From NCBI GenBank assembly GCA_945861535.1, contig CAMAUZ010000017.1, positions 1 through 64,000 on the forward strand: 64,000 nt of DNA, written 5' to 3'. Under the pieces are notes generated by a model. The model did no database searches. It had not been told where the DNA came from and saw only the letters and a program-made list of their open reading frames with translations. Positions 16,997 to 23,880 of the stretch are shown here, piece after piece. The translations under genes and the position numbers were made by a program. Every line of letters begins with the position of its first letter. Position 1 is the first letter of the stretch. The stretch comes from Akkermansia muciniphila (lineage in GTDB: Bacteria; Verrucomicrobiota; Verrucomicrobiia; Limisphaerales; BJHT01).

Positions 16997-17757
16997 GACA
17001 GCGTTGGCGGAGTGAGCGAGGCGATCCATTCCTGCACGACCGCGCGCATCTTGCCGGCGAGATCGGGACGCAGCGCGACGTGTTTGGGGATGAAATCAGG
17101 GGACGTGCCGAAGAGGTCCGTGGTCACGAGAATCTGGCCGTCGCAATCCGGCCCGGCTCCGATGCCGATGGTCACAAACGGCGAACGCGCCGTGATCTCG
17201 CGCGCGACGGACGGCGCGACCAGTTCGAGCACCACGGCGAACACCCCCGCCCCGGCGAGCGCCGCAGCGTCGGCGAGCAGCTTCGCGCGCCCCGCGTCAT
17301 CCTTGCCTTTCACGCGATATTTTCCCTCTTCGAGAATGTGCTGCGGCAGCATCCCGATATGGCCCATGAAGGGAATCCCCGCCGCGATGATCGCACGAAT
17401 CTGGGGCAAAATTTCGCCGCCGCCCTCGGCCTTCACCGCCTCGGCTCCCGCGGCCACGAGGCGACGGGCGTTCGCGACTGCGGCTTCGGGCGTTTCGTAG
17501 CTTCGATACGGCAGGTCGCCGACCAGCAACGCCCGCGGGCGCGCGCGGGCCGCCGCGCGGATGTGATGCTCCATGTCCGCCATTGTCACCAGCGTGGTGT
17601 CGGGATAGCCGAGTACGACCATGCCGAGCGAGTCACCGACGAGGATCAGGGGCACGCCGGCTCGATCGAGCAGTTTGGTGAGGGGGTAATCGTAGGCGGT
17701 CAACGCGGCGATGGGCGGCCCCTGTCCTTTCAGCGAACGCAGGCGCGCGGCGGTCAT
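16993..17757 (-). CDS. panB: 3-methyl-2-oxobutanoate hydroxymethyltransferase PanB
   Basis: A 254-residue PanB, which transfers a hydroxymethyl group from 5,10-methylene-THF to 2-oxoisovalerate in pantothenate (coenzyme A) synthesis. Signature blocks: 'ALTAYDYPLTKLLDRAGV', the metal/substrate motif 'LVGDSLGMVVLGYPDT', 'EAVKAEGGGE', 'IPFMGHIGMLPQ' and the catalytic Glu in 'AVVLELVAP'. The start is ATG 17757 (MTAARLRSLKG); a GTG at 17772 is an alternative. The stop overlaps the moaC start by 4 nt. Length is typical. The upstream shadow part of the frame is GC-rich intergenic sequence. Confidence 0.97.
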   Translation of the reverse strand: MTAARLRSLKGQGPPIAALTAYDYPLTKLLDRAGVPLILVGDSLGMVVLGYPDTTLVTMADMEHHIRAAARARPRALLVGDLPYRSYETPEAAVANARRLVAAGAEAVKAEGGGEILPQIRAIIAAGIPFMGHIGMLPQHILEEGKYRVKGKDDAGRAKLLADAAALAGAGVFAVVLELVAPSVAREITARSPFVTIGIGAGPDCDGQILVTTDLFGTSPDFIPKHVALRPDLAGKMRAVVQEWIASLTPPTLS

Positions 17758-18030
17758 CTTGTCATCACTCACGGCGCGACGATTGCGGCGCGCGCGCAGG
17801 GCGACAAGGGGAAAACCCGACGCTCTTGCGGAGAGCACGTCCTGCCCTGGTGGAAAATGCCGCCGCAGCGGACCTGTGCTGACATCGGCGTTTTGGAGTG
17901 CTCCAATCCGCCGGCGCTCTCCCCGGCGACGACGCGACTCCGCGAGCGCGGTGCGTGGCGGACACTCTCGCCCTGATTGCCGCAATCCCATCCCGATGCG
18001 CCATCACAATGGATTCGTCGGTGAATCTTA

Positions 18031-18058
18031 TTGATATCAGGGCGGTGGCACCTACTAT
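18031..18058 (+). promoter_or_regulatory. candidate sigma-70-type promoter of tRNA-Pro
   Basis: ttgata (18031-18036) matches the -35 consensus at five of six positions. tactat (18053-18058) is a weaker -10, with a 16-bp spacer. Transcription would start near 18065, leaving a leader of about 27 nt before the tRNA. The surrounding 17758-18092 gap has no gene, only GC-rich sequence and a short palindrome ggagtgctcc. Confidence 0.45.
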
Positions 18059-18092
18059 CCGCCCGCTCGCTTGGAAACAGGCGGCGATGGTT

Positions 18093-18169
18093 CGGGGCGT
18101 AGCGTAGCTTGGTAGCGCGTCTGAATGGGGTTCAGAAGGTCGTGAGTTCAAATCTCACCGCCCCGACCA
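18093..18169 (+). tRNA. tRNA-Pro (anticodon GGG)
   Basis: A complete 77-nt cloverleaf. The acceptor stem cggggcg pairs with cgccccg, the discriminator is A and CCA is encoded (18167-18169). The D arm contains agcttggtagcgc. The anticodon stem tctga/tcaga encloses the loop atggggt, giving anticodon GGG, which reads CCC and CCU proline codons. The T arm is gtgag-ttcaaat-ctcac. It is followed at once by a run of six T (18170-18175), a simple terminator-like end. Confidence 0.97.
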
Positions 18170-18360
18170 TTTTTTCTTGGGTTTTTAGAGGATGGGCTTG
18201 GTTTCCTAACACTGCTCCCAACACCGTTCGATAACTGAACGGCGTCCTGCGGCGAGAGCCGCAGGGTGTTCCCGCTGGTGATTTGCGGGGCGGGTCGGGA
18301 TGGAGAGTGTTCAGAATCATTGCAGGCAAAACCGTAGGGAGAAGCGCGAGAGGGAGCGGC

Positions 18361-18412
18361 GTTGGCAGGCGGATCGAGCGCCCGCGAAGGGCGGGGGAAT
18401 CCGCCTGCCAAC
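18361..18412. repeat. palindromic repeat with 14-bp perfect arms
   Basis: gttggcaggcggat (18361-18374) is exactly complementary to atccgcctgccaac (18399-18412). The 24-nt loop contains its own cgcccgcgaagggcg hairpin. Confidence 0.85.
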
Positions 18413-18458
18413 GTACCCCCTTCGTTCTAACCGGGCACGATGCCTCCGAAACCGCGCT

Positions 18459-18757
18459 GTTTTCCGGCCCCGGGCATTCTGCACGTCAGCGGCGGCGGCG
18501 GGCTATCAACGGCTTCCTGGCCAACCTGAATCTGCCCTCCCCCATTGCCCGAAACGGATTTGGCCAAGGAATGGAGGCAAAGGAATGAAGTCAAAAAGTT
18601 CTCCCGTCCCCATTCCTTTGCCTCCATTCCTTGGCCAAAAGTTCGCTGCCCTTCGCCAGTGGCCCCGTCGGCATCGTGCCGCTCTCTGCCAATGCCCTGC
18701 CTCGGCCTACCGTGGTCGTTGGCCTCACACTGCGCCGTTGCGGCGCTCAGATCTCCT
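18459..18757. repeat. ~300-bp dispersed repeat, copy 2
   Basis: Direct repeat of 16187-16480, offset by about 2.27 kb. It is diverged by substitutions but collinear throughout, including the embedded family G hairpin and the terminal ctgcctcggcctacc and gcgccgttgcggcgctc blocks. Confidence 0.85.
18561..18637. repeat. family G hairpin element, copy 3
   Basis: Arms at 18561-18587 and 18611-18637 are perfectly complementary over 27 nt. The outermost positions (tggccaagg) differ from copies 1 and 2 (ggcaaagg), and the differences are present in both arms, so pairing is preserved. Confidence 0.92.
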
Positions 18758-18835
18758 CACGGCGGCGGCTACAGGTCGGTGGTCCACATTTTATACCGGC
18801 ACTGAAGGTCGCCTCCGGGCGCTCCGGTTCGATGG

Positions 18836-19699
18836 CTACGGCTTCGGTGGGGAAGCGCTCGGCTCGAGTTGTGCGCGAATCCAGGCGGCGGATTGCTCGG
18901 GGGCGCCGGGAGGCGTGGTGTGGCCGCGGGGTTCGGCGATGACGTGGAGGTCCACGCGGCTGGGGAGTCCGCGGGCGAGGGAGCGCTCGGTGACGCGGCG
19001 GGCAAAGGTGATGGCGTGGTCGGTGGCGACGCGTTCGTCGCGGTCGCCGATGATGAGCCAGGCGGCGCGGCCCGCCAGTTTGTCGGCCTGTTGCAACAGG
19101 GCGAGGGAGCGCACGAGGGCGTTCGTTTCGGCACCGCGAAATTCGCGCAGGGCGGCGAGGTCGATCACGGGGGGCGTAGGCGGCGACGCATTTCACGCGC
19201 GGGTCGTGGGCGGCAAAATGGAGGGCGAGAAAGCCACCGCGCGAGGTGCCACAGACGGCGACGCGCGCGGCATCGGTGTGGCCCGCGGCGATGAGGTGAT
19301 CGAGCACCTGGCTGAGGCGCTGGTTGGTCTCGGTCACGAAGTCGTCGCCGCGTTCGCAGCGGTGCCGCCAGCCGGGGAGTTCCGAGGGTTCATTCGCGCG
19401 TCGTTGCTGGCCGTGGCCGGGCAGATCAAGGGAGACGCACAGGTAGCCGTGCGCGGCGAGCACCGTGCCGGCCTGGCGAAAATAGGCGTCGCCGAGGGTG
19501 CCGTCGATCGTGCTGGCGAGAATGAAGAGCGTCGGCGCGGGCGCGGCGGGCGCATGGCCCCAGAGGCCGAAGCGCACGCCGGTGCGGGTCTCGAGGGTCT
19601 GCACGGTGCGCGCAAGTTCGGCGGCGCGAATGGGCGGCGCGGCGGAGCAGACGGCGAGGAGCAGGCAGCAGACGGGGATCAGGCGGTGCGAGAATTCAT
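18836..19699 (-). pseudogene. frameshifted exported alpha/beta hydrolase
   Basis: A dienelactone-hydrolase-like esterase of about 287 residues when repaired. Visible parts: signal peptide core 'LIPVCCLLLAVCSAA', 'LFILASTIDGTLGDAYF', 'LDLPGHG', nucleophile elbow 'GTSRGG' in 'VAVCGTSRGGFLALHFAA', acid 'IGDRDERV', and catalytic His in 'EPRGHTTPP'. Two lesions break it. A run of six G at 19169-19174 shifts frame after 'VKCVAAYAP'; with one base fewer the text runs on into 'VIDLAALREF'. Near the start the only suitable ATG (19699) leads out of frame because of a TC duplication; removing it would give MNSHRLIPVCC. A 194-bp palindromic element abuts the ATG, so the original promoter is displaced. 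A homopolymer assembly error could explain the first lesion, but not all three. Confidence 0.8.
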
Positions 19700-19700
19700 A

Positions 19701-19894
19701 CCGGAACTGTCGGAACGAAGGGTGCGTCCGGCTCCCTCGCCCCGTGAGGCACGAACGGGGAGCGGGCAGGGGAGAGGGGTGCCCGTTAGTTCGAGCCGTC
19801 TCGCCAATGGGGAGCGCCTCCTCTCCCCGGCCCTCTCCTCCGTTCCGAACGGAGGAGAGGGAGTCGGACGCGCCCTTCGTTACGACAGTTCCGG
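19701..19894. repeat. 194-bp MITE-like inverted-repeat element
   Basis: Arms at 19701-19738 and 19857-19894 pair at 35 of 38 positions (core ccggaactgtcg…cgaaggg). The interior contains a ctctcccc/ggggagag type block and cgttccgaacg. It begins two bases upstream of the ATG of the hydrolase pseudogene (minus strand). No transposase is encoded. Confidence 0.88.
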
Positions 19895-19930
19895 CACGAG
19901 CATTCGCTACGATTGATACGGCGCCCCAAG

Positions 19931-21679
19931 TCATCGCTGCGCGCCTTTCGCACGAATCGAGATGGCATACAGCCGCGGCTGGGATTCGCCGGTTTTCTTG
20001 AGATGCACCAGCAGGCGCACCTTTCTCCCGCTGAGTGACGAGACATCGCCCTGCGGCCATTTCACCGGGCAATCGAGGCCGCCGTCCGCTGTGGACGTGC
20101 CGCTGTTGGCACCGGAGAAACCGGGGAGCGGTTTGAATTGTTCATCGAGCAGTTCGACCCGCAGGCCGCGGGCGGCGTCGGCGTTGAGGAGGATTTCGCC
20201 GCCGCCCGCGGGGAGTTCGATCACGTCGGAACCGACGGCTCCCTCGTTGGCACCGGGATGCAGGGCGAGCGCGCCCCAGCGGTCGCGCGGCAGCGTGGCG
20301 AGCGCGACTTCGGCGTAATAATGCGCGGCGATGTCCTCGGCGCGCTGGCCGGCGTTGCGCCAGCGCCCGTGGTAGATGCGCGTCTCGTCGCCGACGTTCA
20401 GGATGCCGTTGCCCTGACAGAGGATCGTCGGGAGATTTTTTCCGGCGGCGGGCGTGACGAGCGAGTCTTCGCGGCGAATGAACGGGTAGCCGGCGGTCGC
20501 GGTGGGTTCACGAAAGCGGATGCCGTCGTTGGACACGACGAGGCCGAGGTCGCAGGAGATTTTTCCGAAGTCCGCGCCGAACGCCTGGTTGTGCCACAGG
20601 CCGTAAACTCCCACACAGACGTTGCCCAGGCTCACCGCGCCCACACCGAGATGTACCTGATCGTAGCGCTGGTCCGGGCCGCGCTGCGCCGCGCTGGCCG
20701 GCTCGGGCAGGGTGAACGCCCATTGCCACAGGTCGGGCCAATGATCGAAGTCGTAGGTGGCGTGGGCCACGCCGGAGCGGCCGCCTTTGCCGCCGCCTTC
20801 CGTGTAAGCGCCGGACCAGCCCGCGCCGGGAAAAACCTGCGAGTGGACAATGTATTTCCCGCCGTGCCGGAGGAACGAGCAGTGCTCGACGAACTGATTT
20901 ACGAAGGGCAGCGCCGTCACGGTCCACTTCACGCCGTCGGGCGAGACCGCGCACGCGACGCTGGGCGAGCTGCCGTATTCCTTGATCGGCGGGGCGGTTT
21001 GATCGGGGAAATATTGATAGACCATTTTGTAGCGGCGCGCCGGGTCGGGGTCGGCGTCATCGCGAAGCACCGCCGCGCCGCTGACTACGGTGTGCGGCAG
21101 GTCGAGGGCGTTGTTCGCGCGGCTGCCTTTGAAGAGCAACTGCCCGAGCGCGGGCTTGGTCCACGCGAGGCCGTCGTCGCTCTCGGCGTAGCACAGCGGA
21201 CCCTGACAAACCTCGTGGCCCGCCTGCACGCCGAGCAGCCAGCCGGGCGGCTTGGCAATCTGCTGCATTTTGCGCGGCGGCCAGTCGGGATTCCGGCCGC
21301 GATGCACGGCGTAATACCACATGCGGAATTTGCCGGGCCCGGTCTTGCCATCGGGGCCAGGCGGCGCGGGATCGTGCAGGACCGTGCCGTAGAAATGCGT
21401 CGCGAGATTGTCGGGCGCATTGCTCTCGATGGGACTCGGGGCGAGCACGGGGGCGGCGCGCACGGTGGGTTTCGAGAGGTAGAGGCAGACGTTTTTGCGC
21501 AGGGGCAGCGAGACGTCGTCAATCGCGAGCAGGAGTGTCGGGGCGGGGCGGACGTTGGGCGCGTCGGCGGCGCGGGCGACGGCGGCGGGCATTGCGAGCG
21601 CGGAGAACAAGAGCAGGGGCAGCAGCGCGGGGTAGCGCGTCGGTGCGAGGGAGAGGTGGGTGGGGAGAGAAGGTTTCAT
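19931..21679 (-). CDS. secreted five-bladed beta-propeller (glycosidase-like) protein
   Basis: About 582 residues. The signal peptide spans residues 1-38 (core 'LLPLLLFSALAMPAAVARA'). The mature protein opens with the sequence type 'LLLAIDDVSLPLRKNVCLYL' and then shows repeated propeller-style strands: 'GKFRMWYYAVHRG', 'CYAESDDGLAWTKPALG', 'YKMVYQYF', 'ACAVSPDGVKWT', 'LGLVVSNDGIRFREP' and 'HYYAEVALATLPRDRWG'. 'ESDDGLAWTKP' and 'SNDGIRFREP' are characteristic of the GH32/43/68-like five-bladed propeller fold. A C-terminal beta domain (~residues 470-582) looks like a carbohydrate-binding module. Catalytic carboxylates cannot be assigned by eye. The ATG at 21679 is chosen because it precedes the signal peptide. 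It probably handles plant or algal polysaccharides outside the cytoplasm. Confidence 0.78.
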   Translation of the reverse strand: MKPSLPTHLSLAPTRYPALLPLLLFSALAMPAAVARAADAPNVRPAPTLLLAIDDVSLPLRKNVCLYLSKPTVRAAPVLAPSPIESNAPDNLATHFYGTVLHDPAPPGPDGKTGPGKFRMWYYAVHRGRNPDWPPRKMQQIAKPPGWLLGVQAGHEVCQGPLCYAESDDGLAWTKPALGQLLFKGSRANNALDLPHTVVSGAAVLRDDADPDPARRYKMVYQYFPDQTAPPIKEYGSSPSVACAVSPDGVKWTVTALPFVNQFVEHCSFLRHGGKYIVHSQVFPGAGWSGAYTEGGGKGGRSGVAHATYDFDHWPDLWQWAFTLPEPASAAQRGPDQRYDQVHLGVGAVSLGNVCVGVYGLWHNQAFGADFGKISCDLGLVVSNDGIRFREPTATAGYPFIRREDSLVTPAAGKNLPTILCQGNGILNVGDETRIYHGRWRNAGQRAEDIAAHYYAEVALATLPRDRWGALALHPGANEGAVGSDVIELPAGGGEILLNADAARGLRVELLDEQFKPLPGFSGANSGTSTADGGLDCPVKWPQGDVSSLSGRKVRLLVHLKKTGESQPRLYAISIRAKGAQR

Positions 21680-21826
21680 GCGGTTTAGTTCGTGGTCATT
21701 TACGGGCGAGAACGTGCGCGTGGCAATGCTGGGCTTCAGCCGCAGCAAGGGCAGATCCGGACGAAAAATAGCGGCAGAAAAATTGGAAGGGAGATTGTCG
21801 GATCCGCATTTTCTGCCAGCCCGGAG

Positions 21827-23302
21827 TCACGAAAGGATGTCGCGGAGCACTCGGCCGGCGACGTCGGTGAGGCGGTGGTCGCGGCCGCCGTGGCGGTAGG
21901 TGAGGCGTTCGTGGTCGAGGCCGAGGAGATGGAGGATCGTGGCGTGGAGGTCGGGCAGGGTGACAATCTTATCGACGGCGCGGTAGCCGTAGTCGTCGGT
22001 GGCGCCGTAGGTCTGACCGCCGCGAATGCCGCCGCCGGCGAGCCAGATGGAGAAGCCTTGGGGGTTGTGGTCGCGGCCGTTGCCGCCTTGCGCGAAAGGC
22101 GTGCGGCCGAATTCGCCGGACCAGAGGAGGAGGGTGTCGTCGAGGAGGCCGCGGGCGTTGAGGTCGTGGAGGAGGGCGGCGATGGGCTGATCGACGATGT
22201 GGGCGTTGCGGGCGTGGTCGCGTTTGAGGTCGCCGTGCTGGTCCCACGGCGAGACGAAGCGGAGGCCGCTGACGGCGCTGACTTCGATGAAGCGGACGCC
22301 GCGTTCGACGAGGCGGCGGGCCATGAGGCATTGGCGGGCGTAGCGGGCTTTGAGCGGATCGGTGGCATCGACGCCGTAGAATTTCAGCGTGGCCGCGGAT
22401 TCGCCGCGCAGGTCGGCGGCCTCGGGCACGGCGGTTTGCATGGCGGCGGCGAGTTCGTAGTTGCGGATGGCGGACTCGATGGGGGCGGCGTGGGGGCCGA
22501 GTTGCGCAGCGAAAGCGCGGTCGTTCTCGGCGATGAAGCGGTGCAGATTCGCGCGGGCGGCGGCGGGGCCGGTGGGCGAGAGATTTTCGAGAACGGGGTC
22601 GTTGACGAGGTTGAAAATCGAGGCTTCGTGGCGCGGCGGGAGGAAGCCGCTGCTCCAGTTGGCGAGTCCGCCGAGGGGGACGGAGCCGCCGTGGAGGACG
22701 ACGAAGCCGGGGAGATTTTCCGATTCGTTGCCGAGACCGTAAGTGGCCCACGCGCCCATGCTGGGGCGGCCTTGCATCCCGGAGCCGGTGTGGAGCGCGT
22801 AGCAGGCCTGCGCGTGTTCGGGGAACTGACTGGACATGGAGCGGATGACGCAGAGGTCGTCCGCGCAGGCGCCGAGATTCGGGAAAAGCTCGCTCACGGG
22901 CGTGCCGCATTGGCCGCGCGGCGAGAAATCCCACGGGCTGGCGAGGGTTTTGCCGATGGCGTCGAACTGCGTGGCGTTGATACGGAGCGGAAAGGGCTTG
23001 CCGTTTTCGGCGCGGAGGCGGGGCTTGGGGTCGAAGGTGTCCACCTGCGAGGGGCCGCCTTCCATGAAGAGGAAGATGACGCGTTTGGCCTTGGGCGGGA
23101 AATGGGGAAGGGGGAATTGCGAATGACGAATTTCGAATGGCGAATTGGGGAGGGTTGCGGCGGGTGCGGGGCGGCCGAAGAGGGCGGCAAAGGCGAGCCA
23201 GCCGAACCCGGTGGAGGCGCGCTGGAGCAGGGCGCGGCGGGACAAGACCGCACGCCGCCCCGCCAATGATGTGATTGAAACGTCCCTTTTGTGGTTTTTC
23301 AT
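21827..23302 (-). CDS. Tat-exported DUF1501 protein (module 2, distal copy)
   Basis: A 491-residue DUF1501 protein with a twin-arginine signal (LSRRALLQ) and weak hydrophobic core. Landmarks: 'KRVIFLFMEGGPSQVDTFDPK' region, 'RPSMGAWATYGLG', 'GEFGRTPFAQ', 'RDHNPQGFSIWLAGGGI' and the closing 'YRHGGRDHRLTD'. Between the signal peptide and the domain is an insert (PNSPFEIRHSQFPLP, encoded at 23112-23150) that comes from a dispersed palindromic repeat also present in the PSD1 gene of the same operon. It is the last gene of the operon; its ATG overlaps the stop of the small membrane protein gene (atga). Having two DUF1501 genes in one operon is unusual and may mean a heterodimer or two substrates. 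Confidence 0.9.
   Translation of the reverse strand: MKNHKRDVSITSLAGRRAVLSRRALLQRASTGFGWLAFAALFGRPAPAATLPNSPFEIRHSQFPLPHFPPKAKRVIFLFMEGGPSQVDTFDPKPRLRAENGKPFPLRINATQFDAIGKTLASPWDFSPRGQCGTPVSELFPNLGACADDLCVIRSMSSQFPEHAQACYALHTGSGMQGRPSMGAWATYGLGNESENLPGFVVLHGGSVPLGGLANWSSGFLPPRHEASIFNLVNDPVLENLSPTGPAAARANLHRFIAENDRAFAAQLGPHAAPIESAIRNYELAAAMQTAVPEAADLRGESAATLKFYGVDATDPLKARYARQCLMARRLVERGVRFIEVSAVSGLRFVSPWDQHGDLKRDHARNAHIVDQPIAALLHDLNARGLLDDTLLLWSGEFGRTPFAQGGNGRDHNPQGFSIWLAGGGIRGGQTYGATDDYGYRAVDKIVTLPDLHATILHLLGLDHERLTYRHGGRDHRLTDVAGRVLRDILS
23112..23150. repeat. family A palindromic repeat inside DUF1501 coding sequence
   Basis: An imperfect palindrome centred on the tttcgaa region, reading gaatgacgaatttcgaatgg. 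In the reading frame it encodes NSPFEIRHSQF. The second copy, in the PSD1 gene, is at 26663-26703. Confidence 0.8.
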
Positions 23303-23880
23303 CGTGGTCCTTCTCCCATCTCAACCAATGCGATCCCAGACTCGGTCAACACGACTTGACGCTTCCGCAATTGGTTGATGGTGGCGGACAATTTCTGTTC
23401 TCCACTCGCGAACTCCACTTTCAAATCTTCCGAGTAATCGCCAGGAGCGGTTCGATAGCGGGTTACAGTCCCCGGTAGCACAGTCAATCTGGCGTTACGA
23501 GTCGTGGCGTCCGCGCGGTTGATTTGAATGTGGGCAGTGGTGGACATCTGGTTGTTGACTGAAATCTCTAGTCCGCCTTTGGAGTTAATCGGGATCGCAA
23601 TGGCGAGTATCAGCAGGCAGCCCGCAAAGGAGATGGCACGGCCGTAAAGTCCGCGGCGTAAAGCCCGGCCTAAGAAAAACATCAGCAGGAGATTGACGGC
23701 AGTTATGCCAAGAAAAACGTTACAGCCGCCGCCGGTCACGGGTTCGGTGTGATAATACGTTGCCGAGGCAATGAGGATGATCCAGAGGGCGGCGCTGACG
23801 ACGGCAAACCCGACGATTTTCTTCTCCTTCGCTGTTGGCTGAGCCGGCGCGCTGTTCATGGTGATTAGCGGCGCGTTCAT
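23299..23880 (-). CDS. small membrane protein inside the PSD1/DUF1501 operon
   Basis: A 193-residue protein I do not recognise. Residues ~1-20 are polar. Three hydrophobic segments follow: 'IVGFAVVSAALWIILIASA', 'CNVFLGITAVNLLLMFFLG' and 'AISFAGCLLILAIAIPI'. The C-terminal ~95 residues form a soluble, strand-rich domain ('SVNNQMSTTAHIQINRAD', 'GTVTRYRTAPGDYSEDLKVEF'), probably outside the membrane. The gene overlaps the upstream PSD1 stop and the downstream DUF1501 start by 4 nt each, so all three are translationally coupled. That suggests an accessory or anchor role in the module. Codon use is less GC-rich than its neighbours. Confidence 0.75.
   Translation of the reverse strand: MNAPLITMNSAPAQPTAKEKKIVGFAVVSAALWIILIASATYYHTEPVTGGGCNVFLGITAVNLLLMFFLGRALRRGLYGRAISFAGCLLILAIAIPINSKGGLEISVNNQMSTTAHIQINRADATTRNARLTVLPGTVTRYRTAPGDYSEDLKVEFASGEQKLSATINQLRKRQVVLTESGIALVEMGEGPR

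Larger units (their letters stand above)
18170..18835. other. repeat-rich intergenic region downstream of the tRNA
   Basis: No gene. It holds a perfect hairpin cctgcggc-gaga-gccgcagg (18246-18265), a 14-bp inverted pair (18361-18374 with 18399-18412), the second ~300-bp dispersed repeat (18459-18757) and its family G hairpin. I looked for an integrase or attachment-site duplicate of the tRNA 3' end here and saw none. Confidence 0.7.

Noticed and set aside
18132-18329. Small minus-strand frame ending in VGAVRFELTTF
   Set aside because: This is the familiar false protein produced by translating the 3' half of a tRNA gene; it overlaps tRNA-Pro antisense.
12144-18637. Regularly built hairpins as a possible CRISPR array
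   Set aside because: Copies are kilobases apart, palindromic over their whole length, and have no spacer/repeat periodicity or cas genes.
18170-18835. Integrated element at the tRNA-Pro 3' end
   Set aside because: No integrase gene and no second copy of the tRNA 3' end was seen on either side.
20138-21688. 516-codon plus-strand frame opposite the beta-propeller gene
   Set aside because: Antisense shadow with Gly/Val/Arg/Ala bias; the minus strand carries a signal peptide and propeller motifs.
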